Assembly (NCBI GenBank): GCA_033002965.1
Contig: JAURVB010001726.1
Span: 62,001-126,000, forward strand
DNA: 64,000 bases
Direction: 5' to 3'
DNA from: Piper betle
Taxonomy: Eukaryota > Streptophyta > Magnoliopsida > Piperales > Piperaceae
Below, in pieces: positions 23,513 through 34,793 of this stretch (position 1 is its first letter; each line of letters starts with the position of its first letter). The translations under genes and the position numbers were made by a program. The notes beneath the pieces were generated by a model. It did not search any database. It had not been told where the DNA came from and worked only from the letters and a program-made list of their open reading frames with translations.

Positions 23513-23744
23513 GTATATCTTGTCATCATAGACAATGTTTTCGCATTGCATCATATCTACTTCCCTCTAATCACTTTGTCTATGTAAAGTGGATCCTTTT
23601 ATTTACATTGAAGTAATGCATTTGTTGAGATAATAGGATTATGTCATATAAGTTTATGTAATGTTAGTATATTAGTTTGACTGTGTCTTAGATGGATTAG
23701 AGTTTGAATTTTATTTCTTATCTTTTGTAAATTTGATCCCCATC

Positions 23745-24215
23745 AAATAGGGGTGGTTGTACCTAACTAAGGATGGGTTCAAGTCGGATATGGATCAAAT
23801 ATAGTTACACCCGTGTTTGATTTGAATCCGAAAATCCTGAATTCAATCGGAATCCGAAGATTACATCTATTTCATTTATTATATTGGTATTCATTCCAAA
23901 TTTATAAAACATGTATATGATCCATACCCGACCCGATTAAATAAAATAATATAAATAATATAAACTTTAAAATAAAATAAAGAAAAAATAATAAGAAAGA
24001 TTATTCTAAATATTTTAAAATATAATTTTATAATAATACCTATTCGGATCTTATCCAGATCATATCACCTCAAACCTGTATATTATCTGAATATATTTAG
24101 ATATATTATATTTCTGAAAAATTCAAAATTAAATCCGATCTAAATTTGTTTCGAATTGTATATAAATAAATATGATATGGATCATATGTACGGATATCAT
24201 ATATTCGAGCCCTAA
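23745..24215. mobile_element. Possible MITE-like insertion in intron
   Basis: An AT-rich stretch of about 470 bases with related ends: GGGTTCAAGTCGGATATGG on the left and a right end that reverse-complemented reads GGGCTCGAATATATGATATC. The inverted repeat is imperfect and no clear target duplication could be fixed, so a worn miniature DNA transposon is only a suggestion. Confidence 0.35.
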
Positions 24216-24221
24216 CCTTCT

Positions 24222-24305
24222 ACCTAACTTGTGCTTATAAAAATAGTGACTCCCTAACTTTATACCTAACTTGTGCTTATAAAAATAGTGACTTGGGGAG
24301 CGTGA
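24222..24305 (+). repeat. 42-base tandem duplication in intron
   Basis: Two copies of a unit beginning ACCTAACTTGTGCTTATAAA, from 24222 and 24264. The second copy degrades near its end. It lies at the right edge of the MITE-like stretch. Confidence 0.85.
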
Positions 24306-24603
24306 AAGGATCATCGATTCAACTCCTTTCTTCCTAATTGTCTAGTAGGGCATTCATTTTTAGATCATTCAACATGGTATGTGAGCAACAGAAAGCGGGA
24401 CTTATGAATCCAAGCAGCGATCTTTTTATAGTCACTGTTCGTGTTCCAGTTTCAATTCCTATCCTTTCACCCCCTATTTTCCCCCTTCCTCTTCGTGGCC
24501 AAAGGAAACACAGTAGCTGCTTCTCCAGACGACAATTCCTTTTTTATCACTAAGTTACATAGAAAGAATTTTCTTTAGTTCTATCCGGACCTTTTTTATT
24601 TCC

Positions 24604-25610
24604 AAAGAGAAGCTGTATACAGAGGAGGTGCCATCTGAGGCTTCTAATTCAGAATGGACGAATGAGGATGCCCAAATTCGTTCATGGCTATGGAATTCAA
24701 TGGAACCTCACATCAGTTCAGATATGATGCTGTTTGCTTCGGCATATGCAGTGGGCAATCTGTCTCAGACTTGGGCTGATGCACCAATGTTCAGAGAATC
24801 TATCAGATTTGTGAGGAGGTTTTTCTTTCGAAGCAAGGAACAAAATCTCTTACAGAGTACTATAGCTTGGTCAAAGCAAGATGGACGGAGCTAAATATAT
24901 ATCATCCCCATTCCCAAAGATGTTGAGACCTTGAAGTAACATAGACAAGTTCTAAAGGTGGTGTCTTTCTTAACTGGGTTTGACATCACACTATGCATCA
25001 GTAGAAGACCAACCCTTACGGGCACAGTCTTACTGCAGCCTTCTCTTTATTATCCAGAATTGTTGCTGAGCCTAAGGAACCTGTGGAGGAAATGGATAAT
25101 TTTTTTAATGTGGCTAACATTTGACCTTCTTCAACCTCTTATAGAGGAAGAGGGAGGGGCTGAGGCTCAAGCGCAGCAAGTGGCAGAGGCTGAAATGCAT
25201 CTCGTAGGGAAGAAAGGTATTGTAACGATTGTCAGGCAAGTGGACACACAGAAGAAAAATGCCGGTCCGAACGTGGGAAGCCTGATTGGGTCAAGCATAT
25301 AGAAAACTCCTCCTCTACACTTGTCAACGAAACTACTGATTCTGTTGAGATTAATACTGCTCAGGCCGCAGCCACTGTCACTGTAAGCCATGCGGATTTT
25401 GAATATCTTCTTAAGATGGCTCACCAAGGACAATTCACTTAACCCTCTGCTTCAGTTGCTATAGCAGGTATATCTGTTAGTGACTCACCATTTACTAACT
25501 CATGGCTTTTAGATTCAGGTGCTATAGACCATATGACCGGGAACTTGCATTTATTCTCATCCTTTAAACTATTTCCCAAACCTATAAGTTGAGTCTTGAT
25601 TGATCATGTA
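24604..25610 (+). mobile_element. Copia gag-protease fragment in SART3-like intron
   Basis: A gag block at 24620-24900 (RSWLWNSMEPHISSDMM) and its continuation to about 25130 (VSFLTGFDITL, then a frameshifted LTGTVL). A CCHC zinc knuckle at 25217-25265 reads CNDCQASGHTEEKC. An aspartic protease motif at 25500-25545 reads WLLDSGAIDHMTGN. Several frameshifts and a stop near 25440 break it. No integrase, reverse transcriptase or LTR follows. It differs in sequence from the copia elements at 18590 and 35945, so it is a separate family. Same strand as the host gene fragment. Confidence 0.85.
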
Positions 25611-26351
25611 TATATTCACATGGTCTATTACATGCTCAGAAAATTTAGGCTATTATTTTGTGGGCTCAGTTTGAACCCAAATTCTGGAAGGTACAGATTC
25701 TGATCAGGACTGGTGGCAGGTAAATGTTTATGAGCTTCTTGCCTAATGGTGGCTTGAGTAAAAGTTGTTTTGTTATCTGCAAAGATGATCTTGCCTTCTG
25801 GAAACATTGAGTAGAACTTCTTGTCTGTCAAGATGGTTTCATTATGGGTTTTGACGTTCAATGAGACTTGATGTGGACAAACTTATGAAACTGTTCTCCA
25901 TATTTAATGGCCTCGTAGACTTAAACTGTTCTCCATAGTTAATGGCCATGCGGACTTTGAAATTCTGCCTTATTAGTTCACTCCAATACTTAAAACTGGT
26001 CAAATTGCAAAATGTTCTTTAAAGATCATATTCTCTTGATAACTTGTCAATATCTTTTAATTTGCGGCTATTAGAGTTATTGTCCACATCGAAGATGGCT
26101 CTCTAGAGTGATGTTTGTGGTTGTTGGCAATGGTCTTAAAAAATCTTGGAAACCATTTAGCAGTGATGTTTGTGGTTAAGAAGCTTGGGAAACTGGAAAA
26201 TAAGAGTATGCATGATTTATGTGTCGTTTGCATGTATGTAATCGATCTAGGAAGAAGGCATTTGTATAGTACATGAGTGTGTCAGTGCATATTTGGGTCT
26301 TGTGCCATCATTTACTTTAGAATTTGATATGTTTACTGTCCTGTGTTTCAG
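25611..26351. other. Intron remainder without recognisable coding sequence
   Basis: No exon-like or repeat-family match was found. The minus-strand frame at 25628-25861 has no recognisable domain. The family segment expected between exon pieces 2 and 3 was specifically looked for here and not seen. Confidence 0.5.
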
Positions 26352-26494
26352 CGTGCATCAGATTACCTGTCTCCACACGCCAAGAATTCAGAAAGTTATT
26401 TAAGGCTGCATGCTTACTGGTCTCGGTTAGAGATGACATTAGCCAAAGATTTAACTGCTGCTCAAGAAGTTTGGGAGCGGTTCACGAAGACTAG
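26352..26494 (+). pseudogene. SART3-like exon piece 3
   Basis: 47 codons plus 2 bases, between CTGTGTTTCAG and ACTAG followed by GTTGGA. Contains RASDYLSPHAKN, LRLHAYWSRLEMTLAKDL and AAQEVWERFTKT. The two leftover bases join the first base of piece 4 to give Ser, so this junction is in frame. Confidence 0.85.
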
Positions 26495-26598
26495 GTTGGA
26501 CTTGGAAATTTGCTTGAAACCTGCTCGGTTGTCACTGTATTTTGATTTTATTTATAAATTCATGCAATTTTTTGATGGCTCCATTTTGCTGTGTATAG

Positions 26599-26719
26599 TG
26601 GATTGGTGGAAGGCTGGTTTAGTTATATTGCAATGGAAATTGAACTGGGCCACATAAATGAGGCTAGATCAATTTATAGGAGATGCTACAGCAGGAGACT
26701 TCCTGGAACAGGTTCAGAG
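26599..26719 (+). pseudogene. SART3-like exon piece 4
   Basis: 1 base plus 40 codons between GTGTATAG and TCAGAG followed by GTATGT. Contains VEGWFSYIAMEIELGHINEA and RSIYRRCYSRRLPGTGSE, strongly HAT-like. It ends in a complete codon, which clashes with the phase needed by piece 5; one lost G at the donor would explain it. Confidence 0.85.
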
Positions 26720-26949
26720 GTATGTTGTTTTCTTCATTTGTCACTTCGACGTCGCACATTTCTGTTTTTTACTTAGGTAGTGACTTCTCTGTTCAGCATA
26801 TAGTTTCACTTAATGTCCTTGTTATGCATCATGATTTTTGGGGTGATTGGGTGGATCAATACGGTACCTAAGGTCAGCATGTCTTGAGCTCTTGATGATC
26901 AAATTTGTAATTGAAATTTGAAGAACATATGGGGAACAGCGGAAGGGTG

Positions 26950-27129
26950 ACCAATGACTCATCCCTGACGTAATGCTAAGGGGACAGTCAGTTTGTCAAG
27001 CTTAGGATTGGACGCACCAATTTCACAAACAGGATGCTCACCAATGACTCATCCCTGACGTAATGCTAAGGGGACAGTCAGTTTGTCAAGCTTAGGATTG
27101 GACGCACCAATTTCACAAACAGGATGCAC
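26950..27129 (+). repeat. 90-base near-perfect tandem duplication in intron
   Basis: Two copies starting ACCAATGACTCATCCCTGAC from 26950 and 27040. They appear identical except at the last bases (CTC against CAC). Such identity implies a recent event compared with the worn surroundings. Confidence 0.95.
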
Positions 27130-27639
27130 AAATCCATTTATTCAATTCATCAAAAGTCTATAGTCTTAATGGCTATGACAGATTTTATAGACCAGTGATG
27201 TACTAAATAAATAAAGAATCAAATAAAAGGTTCTTTCTATGAAAATAAGAAAATCAGACTATACCAGTAATTAAAAGCCTTAATCAAGTAAAAACCATGC
27301 TAAAATAAAACTTAACCAAAACAATATATGATTATTTTGTTCAACGCATCTAAATTGTTTGACTTTTCTATTGTACTTTTAAGTTACTTTATTTTTATTA
27401 TTATTTTTTAATGAAGATTAAGCTAAGTTATTTTATATAACTAACTGGATGTATGGTTACACTATTTTAGGGCATTATTTTAACAAAATAATTAATTTGA
27501 TAGATAATGGATGAAAAGGTGTTTGATGGATAGTTGGATAAAGTAAATAATGTTTGAAGCTTAATAAAAAAATGGTAAAGAAACAAAAAGAAATAGAAAA
27601 AAGAGTTGGCCTCTTTATGCTAAAATAATGCATCATCCG

Positions 27640-28320
27640 ACGCTGTTGACATCATCACTTTTGCCCTGCTTGCTGGCCACGCGGTGATTGGGCTACTAGC
27701 TCTCTGCCCTGCTCGCCGTCTTTTCCCTCAGTCTCCTATACATGGGGAATAAGTTTAGCGCAGGGCAAGGATGACAGAGCAAGGAACCACGTGGAGGAGG
27801 TGCATAAGCTCACTTTGGGCTTCACTGACATGGTGGGGCAACCAACAACTCTGATCTCATCAGCTCAAGCGGTTTCAGCTACATGGCCAAGTGCAAGGAT
27901 GATACCATCATCGCTGTTAAGAAGCTCATCCATATCACCGGCCAGGGCAGCAAGGAGACCATTGCCTGCTTGTCATCCCAGCCTTAGGCAAAAGCAGATG
28001 CAGTAGCAGTCAAAATAGTGGGAGCTCATCAGGCAATAATGGTGATGGCGACTGCCATGCCACAATTATCTGACCTAGCAACTCGCTGGCAGTGGTGGCT
28101 CCTTTAGTGCCGAATACATCAAATGGATTATGGAAAGTTGGGCTAATGGTGGTTAGAGGGGGGCGGTATTAGGGGGCTGACGTGATTTGGTTTTAATTTG
28201 GCTTCTCACACTGGTGGGGGTGAAGATAGTGGGAGCATGAAGGTAGAAAGAGAGAGAGGTGAGGAGCAAGGGGTGAGGGAGGGAGAATCACAGGGGACGT
28301 CTGCTTTCATGTTATAGTTT
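27640..28320. other. GC-richer island in intron with short ORF
   Basis: Composition jumps from AT-rich to about even between runs resembling DNA-transposon flanks. On the plus strand, 27847-27987 encodes 46 residues, including MAKCKDDTIIAVKKLIHITG, that I do not recognise. It could be a captured gene fragment in a MULE- or PIF-like element. The region just right of it ends near 28447 in AACAAACAAGCACCC, a typical style of DNA-transposon terminus. I could not pair it with a left end. Confidence 0.35.
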
Positions 28321-28591
28321 TTTTTTGCCTTTTTACTTCTTACCAAACATTATTTTAATTTTCCTATAAAATTTAAGAATTTTTTTTTCAAAAAATATGT
28401 TAGTTAATAAAATTAAATTTCTATCTAAAATATAACAAACAAGCACCCTGAAAATACTGACATTTGTGTTATAATATTTGTTTACTCTACGTCCATAGAA
28501 TTTGTTAGGTGTCCTTTATTTCTTATTATTCTTCCTATTTATGATATTGATTTACATATAGCTCCATTTCTAAACTACAGAATTCTTCAAG

Positions 28592-28665
28592 ATGTATGCC
28601 ATGCTTGGCTGCGCTTTGAGAGGGAATTTGGTACACTCGAAGATTTTGATTTGGCAGAGAAAAAG
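28592..28665 (+). pseudogene. SART3-like exon piece 5
   Basis: 2 bases plus 24 codons after an acceptor at TTCTTCAAG, ending AAAAAG before GTCTG. Contains VCHAWLRFEREFG and LEDFDLAEKK. It needs one base from the previous exon to stay in frame, which piece 4 does not supply. An alternative acceptor at ACTACAG (28580) also fails to restore frame. No further exon of this family was found to the right. Confidence 0.78.
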
Positions 28666-30101
28666 GTCTGTTTTTCATTAGATTTTGTGATCTAGGATTT
28701 TTCTTGTTTGATTCTTATGACAATTACCTGCTCTTTAGAATTACCTGGTTCATAATCAATGGCGGATCATAATAAATGAAGTGAATATATATAATCGATA
28801 TGGATCTCATTTGAACAAGAAAAAATTGTTCATCAATTGAACATGCTCGAATATTGAAGGTTGGTATAATCACTTAAGGTATATTTGCTTGGCATGAAAA
28901 ATATGTAAAATAAGTGAAATTTTTTGTTAGAATTTATAAAAAGTTAGTTCACATAAAAATGAGACGTAAACCTTTTTTTGAATTTTTGATTAAAAATTTT
29001 ATTGCGATGAAATTTCTAAGGGTGACACTTGTTGGAAGTCTTACTTGTAGCTTGCCTCAAAATACTCGAACTCGATAAATTACCATAAATTATTATTTAG
29101 AAATTTTATATATTTTTATTTCGTTCATACTAACTAAACAAAACCTTGGTAAATGTTCAACTTTTATCTATATATTGTAATTTTTTGATTGTGTAAGAAT
29201 GTGAGGTATCCCCTATGTCAACTGAGGTGATCTGAAAAACAACATAGAGAGTTATTTCTCTCTCTCTCTCTCTTTCTCTTCTCCTTCTTCTTTTTCTCCT
29301 CGTAATACAGATTTCAAATCTTTGAACATTGGATTCTACTTCTAATGGAAGTATATCAGTTACTTCTTACATTATCTTATCAGAGAAATCACATGCACGC
29401 TTTTTTCGACAGAATATTATTACCTATTGGAAAAAAGACAACACAATAAAACAATATCTCAGACAAACGTCCAGAGTGAGACAGACTTGGAGCTAGATCT
29501 TGATGGAAGTATGACAATGACCAATCATGAAAGATTGTTCGATTTCAGACTGACACACTTATCTAGCTATATTTGCTTTTTTCTTGATATACTTTTTGTA
29601 ATGTTTACTAGTTCATTCTGTTTTCATCTTTTCTGCCCACAAAAAAATTGGCCTTTTGCAAACCCATGTAAGATATTTCTGTCATTATAATTTTACATCA
29701 TTAATCTAATTAAAATTCATGGAAATATGGCTTAAAAATTATAATCACATTTAATTTTACATTATAAAGAGTTTGTAAGGGAAGAAAGAAGGTAAGGTGA
29801 TGAGTATGAAGTAGAGCAGAATGATAACATTGTCAGTCTTGTGAGCTCTCCTCATCCTAGTTTGAAGCAAGTCCCAATGACAGTCGATTCCTGAAGTGAT
29901 GTTACAGAATCAGAAATTCATCATTACCTTAAAAAAATGGCCCAAATGATTTCTTACCAATATTCGCATTGCTTCGTACCCATGAAACGAGTCATAGACA
30001 ACAAAGTTCAATTGCCCGAACTTCTACTTTGTTGAGAAAGAAAAGATCAATTTGTAGAAATCTAGATTTAGTAATACTTGCTAGCGACAAGGATATGGCC
30101 G
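28666..30101. other. Non-coding stretch after the last SART3-like exon
   Basis: AT-rich, with a CT microsatellite at 29257-29280. No RRM-encoding exon, which a complete gene of this family would need, was recognised. A few short frames (for example 29427-29690) have no known domain. Confidence 0.5.
29257..29280. repeat. CT microsatellite
   Basis: About ten CT units with one interruption, followed by a pyrimidine-rich stretch to 29300. Confidence 0.9.
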
Positions 30102-30109
30102 GTTGTACC

Positions 30110-31296
30110 CACTGTTGCACGAATAGGTAGCGTGCCGATCTGATTTTGGGGTTGGCCCCGAATCGGCGCCCAACTCGGCCGATTTACCCTGATTTCGGCC
30201 GAGTTAATTCCGATTCGGAATTGGGGTAAATCGGGAGGAATCGGTTTTTTCGATAAATTATTAAAATACCCTTGGTATGATTTTTATTAAATTATTTAAG
30301 CATGGGTAAAATTGGAATTTTGATTTTAAAAACCTAACCTTAACCCACTTTGTCGCTGCGCGTCCATCCTCCGCCGCCGCGTTTCCGCCCTCCGCCGTGC
30401 GTCCCCGACTCTAGCCTCGCCTCTGACCGGGCTGCCGACCTCGCCTCCGCCCTCGTAACGTCGCCGCCGACGTGTGGCCATACCGAATCGGTCCTGTGAA
30501 CGCAAGAGCACTGCCACCGTTCCCCCTACCGGGCCTCCGACTGGGCTGCTGGCGTCGCCTCTGCCCTCGCAACCTCGCCGCCGACGTGTGGCCGGCCGAC
30601 AACGTAGTGGCCGCGAGACTCGCCGCCGACCGGGCCGCCAACCGATTCGTGTAAAGTTGGATTTTTTAAAAAAAATTAAATCTGTAAATTATTGGCTATG
30701 CTTCACAAATTTTTTCATTGCTGATTTGTGATTCATGATCAAATTTATATGTCAAAATTGCGTATGTGCTCTGCAAAATCATAGGTCAATTTTTTTACAA
30801 ATTGCTATGTGATGTGCAAATTTGTATGTCAAATTTTTTATGCAAAATTGTGTATGTGTTGTGCAAAATTGTAGGTCAAATTTTTTACAAATTGCTATGT
30901 GATGTGCAAATTCGTATGTCAAATTTTTTGTGCAAAATTGTGTATGTGCTGTGCAAAATTGTAGATCAAATTTTTTTACAAATTGCTATGTGATGTGCAA
31001 ATTTGTAGGTCAAATTTTTGTGTGCAAATGTTATACTTATGATATTGGGGTATTGTGATAATAAATTGTGATGCTCTTTTATACTTGTATCAAATTATAA
31101 ATTTGTGTATTTATGTGCAAAAATTATATAATTATATATTTCATGTATTTATGTTACGAGGTGTCAAGTTTTTGTATATGACCAATTTGGACAGATTCTA
31201 CTGAACCAATTCCGGGCCGATTTAAACCGATCTCGATTCCGATTCTGACTCCCTCGAAAACCGATTCCGATTCCGATTTCGATTCATGCAACCATG
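30110..31296 (+). mobile_element. hAT-type non-autonomous transposon, copy 2
   Basis: Bounded by an exact 8-base target duplication GTTGTACC (30102-30109 and 31297-31304). The left end CACTGTTGCACGAAT pairs with CATGGTTGCATGAAT at the right end. Sequence near both ends matches the hAT at 4232-10919: GATTCCGATTCCGATT runs at 31240-31285 and CGGCCGA or GATTCGG words at 30155-30245. A GC-rich middle at 30330-30660 is followed by a tandem repeat at 30755-31025. There is no transposase, so it would need one supplied elsewhere. Length is 1187 bases. Strand is arbitrary. Confidence 0.87.
30755..31025 (+). repeat. About 90-base tandem repeat inside hAT copy 2
   Basis: ACAAATTGCTATGTGATGTG recurs at 30797, 30887 and 30978, giving periods of 90 and 91. 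Each unit is itself two similar halves of about 45 bases with TGTGCAAAATTGTAGGTCAA-like cores. An open frame at 30766-30993 simply follows the repeat. Confidence 0.88.
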
Positions 31297-31674
31297 GTTG
31301 TACCATGATGAATGTTGCATTGATAAATATTGCTCTTTATCATAGTAAGATTATAGTCTAAAAATTCTGGACTTGACACAGTACAGGATAGCTCAGAGTA
31401 TATATTGCTCTTTTTTATCACTTGAAATTGACAATTAAAATATTGACTTAATTATATATTAAATTAAAAATATTTATGTTTGAATAACTTTTATTACTTA
31501 ATTCTAATAGTTAATGAAGTAAATCTCAAAATTGGTAAGGATAAAATCATTTATAGAGTTTGATTAAGGGAGCTACCCGACATTAGGTAAATGACGTGCT
31601 GTAATTACGTAGAGGTGATCAACTATTTGCTGGTTTGGTTCACATTAAGTGCAACTGAACAAACAACAAGATTT

Positions 31675-32370
31675 TGTGTACGACTCGGCTCAATTACAAA
31701 ATAAAAGGTCTAAGTTATATCTTCAAAATAATTAATTCAAATTAAAAAGTTATACATGCATTTCTACCTATATACCATATCTTACTCCAACCGGTGATGA
31801 AAAACTAATTTAGGAATATCACAATCCAGTTAAGAAATTCCGTCTTTAAAATTTCTACACATAGCTCATGCGTCTAATAGCTTGGCCCACATTCAATCTA
31901 ACCCATTATCAAATATAGGCTCGAGTTTACTCGGTCGTCTCTGATACAATGATATGTAACAACTCATCTCAAATACAAATTGATGAGTCTAAATTATTTC
32001 TTAAAAAATGGTTAACAAGGTTGAACATATATATAAACACATCTTTACTAATATATTAAATTTTACTTCGATAAGTATTAGATATAGGATTAATTTGGAA
32101 GATATTATCATCCACTCACCTTACAAAATTCCACCATCAAAATCCTTTTTACACCCATGGTTCTAGCCTAAATCCAATCTAATCACACTCCACCGTCCAA
32201 TACTCTGATACTATTTGTTACGATCAGGGTCAAGTGTAACGTGATGGGCATAAATTAATATTTATAGGCACATTGTCACTACTATACCTATTATTATTAT
32301 AATATGTATTGGATGTGGGATTAATTGATACAATATTATAATTTATCAGAATTTTATATTTAATGTCATA
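31675..32370 (-). mobile_element. TRIM-like miniature LTR element array, three LTR copies
   Basis: Three related segments begin near 31675, 31956 and 32217 (plus-strand starts GTACGACTCGG, TGTAACAACTC, TGTTACGATCAGG). They are separated by short interiors of about 95 and 60 bases. Each interior ends on the plus strand in CTCTGATAC, the complement of the TGGTATCAGAG initiator-tRNA primer site, just before the next segment, so the elements read on the minus strand. Segments of about 190 bases, tiny interiors and no coding match the TRIM class. More units lie at 35770-35944 and 58778-59240. Borders are approximate. Confidence 0.6.
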
Positions 32371-32554
32371 TAGTAGCAAGAATTGAGATGCTGGTAAGTA
32401 CAATTAATAATTGTGAATATATTGAGTTCATTTAAGTTGTATGTTGATTCATAAATATAAACAAGAACAAGCTATTTGGGTGTTTAAAGATGGCCTTGGG
32501 CCATCCCTTCTCATATAGATTTTATTACCCAGATTCCAATTGTAGGCTAATTTG
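32371..32554. other. Short spacer between TRIM array and solo LTR F
   Basis: AT-rich and without features, ending in ATTTG, the target duplication of the following LTR. Confidence 0.5.
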
Positions 32555-33879
32555 TGTAAAACTTAGCTTCGGGTTAGGGTTTTACCCACTTGTAGTTTTG
32601 CCCAGATTGGGCCAGTCTCAAGTCGATTTGAGTGAGCTCTAGTCAGATTAGTTTTCAGATCATGATTATGGGGGCTCAGATGGCTAAATGAGCATGTATG
32701 GTAGATGAGTATGCCCGACATGCAGATGATAACTTCAATTAGGCTACAATAGAGCGTGAGTCATTAGTGCATACATGAGTATACAGATGATTTTTATGGG
32801 TTAGCCAAAGTTGTAGGCTTAAATTTAGGTCGTTGAAGTGTTTAGTATCCTTTTGAGATTTTTAGGGTATCTCATTTGCATGTATCATAGGGATTTTGGG
32901 TCACCGGATTATGCTCCTGTGGATTCAGCTTGATTGAGTCTTAGGTTTTCCCCTGATTGTGTTGAGTGTTTGAGGCCATTTAGACTTCTTGCCCTAATTC
33001 CCGCCTATAGAGTCACTTTTAGGACATGAGTCAGTTTTGACTTTTGACAGTCCCGATTTGAACTTTTCATCTATATGTATATTGCATATGCCTATAGGTG
33101 GGCCCCACTAGGCCTCAAGTTGTTGGACGTTCAGATCGTGCCACATGACATGATCAGTGCCGTCCACATCAGCCCTAGCTTTGTACTATTGATTTCTAGA
33201 GATTTTCCCACAATTTTGATGATTTCCACCCTAGCACTACCACCATTCAGCTCGCCGCTGGCGAGTGTCTGACTCGCCCCCGGCCATTGGACCGGCACCG
33301 CCATGACCGCCTCCCGGTCGGCTATCGAGTTGTACCCCTTACCGCCATTGACGTCGATGTTTTCATAGCTGGTTTCCGCCGCCACCCGTTTGAGCAATTT
33401 TCTAGCGCCGACGAGCCACCTCTGGCCAATCTGACCACTCAGACAAATTACCTTCATCAAGATCTTTATTTTGAGACCACCCATGACCATTGTCGTAGCT
33501 GCAATCGCCACTGGCAATGCCATTGTACCCAACGACCTTTCCAAACCAGCGGCCAGACTCCACCGATCACCACCACTACCATGATCCTTGTCACTTTGGC
33601 CATCGATCCTGATTGGCAACGACCCCAGCTGCGCCACAGCCAGACCCCTATAGCCAGCTAGCCAAAGTTTGTGTTGGCCTACCTGACCCAGTTTGCCTTC
33701 CCATCAGTCCCATGGTCATGCTCAAGCCTCTGTTCGCATCTAGCTACCCGGCCCAGCATTGTTGCTTGACTTGGCAGAATCTGGCTCGGCTTGACTTGGT
33801 CGACTTGCAGGGGTTGACTCGCTTCACCATTTTCAGCCCAATTTGAGTCGTTTTTCGACTAGTTTTTGTAATTCGAGAA

Positions 33880-34360
33880 CCCTTATATTAATTTAGATGC
33901 ATATTTATCTTATTTAGCATATTTTACTGTTATGAGTGTTTATTTATTTATTTATCTACTCATTATTGTTTATTTCTTTTTATTTTTATGTTTGTTGTTT
34001 ATGATGGATGCTTATATGATTATTTGTTATTATTATTGATATATTTACTTATTAATATTAATCTTATTCATATTTTCTAAACTTTATTTATTTATTTTAT
34101 TTTTCGTGTGTTTATTATTATTTATTTGCAACACGAAATGTTTATTTATTATTAAATGATTATGTATTTATTTATTTAATTATTTACATGTTTACTAACA
34201 CGAGTATATGTGATATTTACTCTTATTTAGTCGTATATTTATATAGTATATGATATTATTATTTTATGATTAGAGTATTGATTATTTTCATGTATTTATT
34301 ATTTATATATTTATTCATGAGTGTATGTATTTATTTATTTATTATTTGATTATTTCTTTT
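33880..34360 (+). repeat. TTTA/ATTT-rich low-complexity tract inside LTR F
   Basis: Loose runs of TTTATTTATT and related words without a strict period, absent from the related LTRs A and B at this position. Confidence 0.75.
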
Positions 34361-34777
34361 ATTATGCCCTGATTTGCGTGCTGTATGTTTAGTTCTAGGT
34401 TTATTTAGCATTGTCTTCTTCATTAGGATGTATTAATGATGTGAACACGCACCACAAGCATGTATCATATAGAGATGTCAGTATTTTACTTAGATAGTGG
34501 GTTTCGATGTAGGTTTTGGAGTCCAAGCTCGCCGTAAATGAGATCATCACGCTTGGAGCTTGGACCACAAGTCTGTTAGGACTTTTCTCACTTTTTATAG
34601 CTATATTCTATTGCCGATTTGATTTTAGATTGTAAGATGAGTTAAGTGGCTCTTTTATCGGACCCCACTTAACACAAGTCATTTATATGTATTTTACTTT
34701 CGTGATTAATAACCCTCGAGGATGAAACCTTTCGAGCCTAATGTCAAAAATAAGATCCACCGCAAGTTGCCTTTGAG

Positions 34778-34793
34778 CCTATTATATAAATCC
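34778..34793 (+). promoter_or_regulatory. TATA-like LTR promoter element in solo LTR F
   Basis: CCTATTATATAAATCC, matching the sites in LTRs A, B and the family G LTRs. It lies about 840 bases before the LTR end. Confidence 0.55.

Larger units (their letters stand above)
22627..28665 (+). pseudogene. SART3/Prp24-type HAT-repeat splicing factor, gene fragment with missing exons
   Basis: Five exon pieces with plausible splice sites encode HAT (half-a-TPR) repeats like those of plant SART3 homologues, nuclear proteins that help recycle U4/U6 snRNPs. Pieces: 22627-22902, 23387-23512, 26352-26494, 26599-26719 and 28592-28665. Markers are LWSRYLLSLER, LRLHAYWSRLEM, EARSIYRRCYSRR and CHAWLRFEREFG. 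Expected sequence between pieces 1 and 2 and between pieces 2 and 3 was not found. The N-terminal start and the C-terminal RRM domains are also absent. Piece 4 ends in a complete codon while piece 5 needs one base from its predecessor, so the junction is out of frame. A copia gag fragment and other repeats fill the introns. I infer a decayed duplicate, but a working gene with undetected exons elsewhere cannot be excluded. Family assignment is from recall, not a search. Confidence 0.75.

Noticed and set aside
25628..25861. Minus-strand frame of 77 codons in an intron
   Set aside because: No recognisable domain, and it lies between two plus-strand features of known origin.
33131..33661. Minus-strand frame of 168 codons
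   Set aside because: It lies in the GC-richer section of LTR F, overlaps an equally open plus-strand frame, and has no domain.
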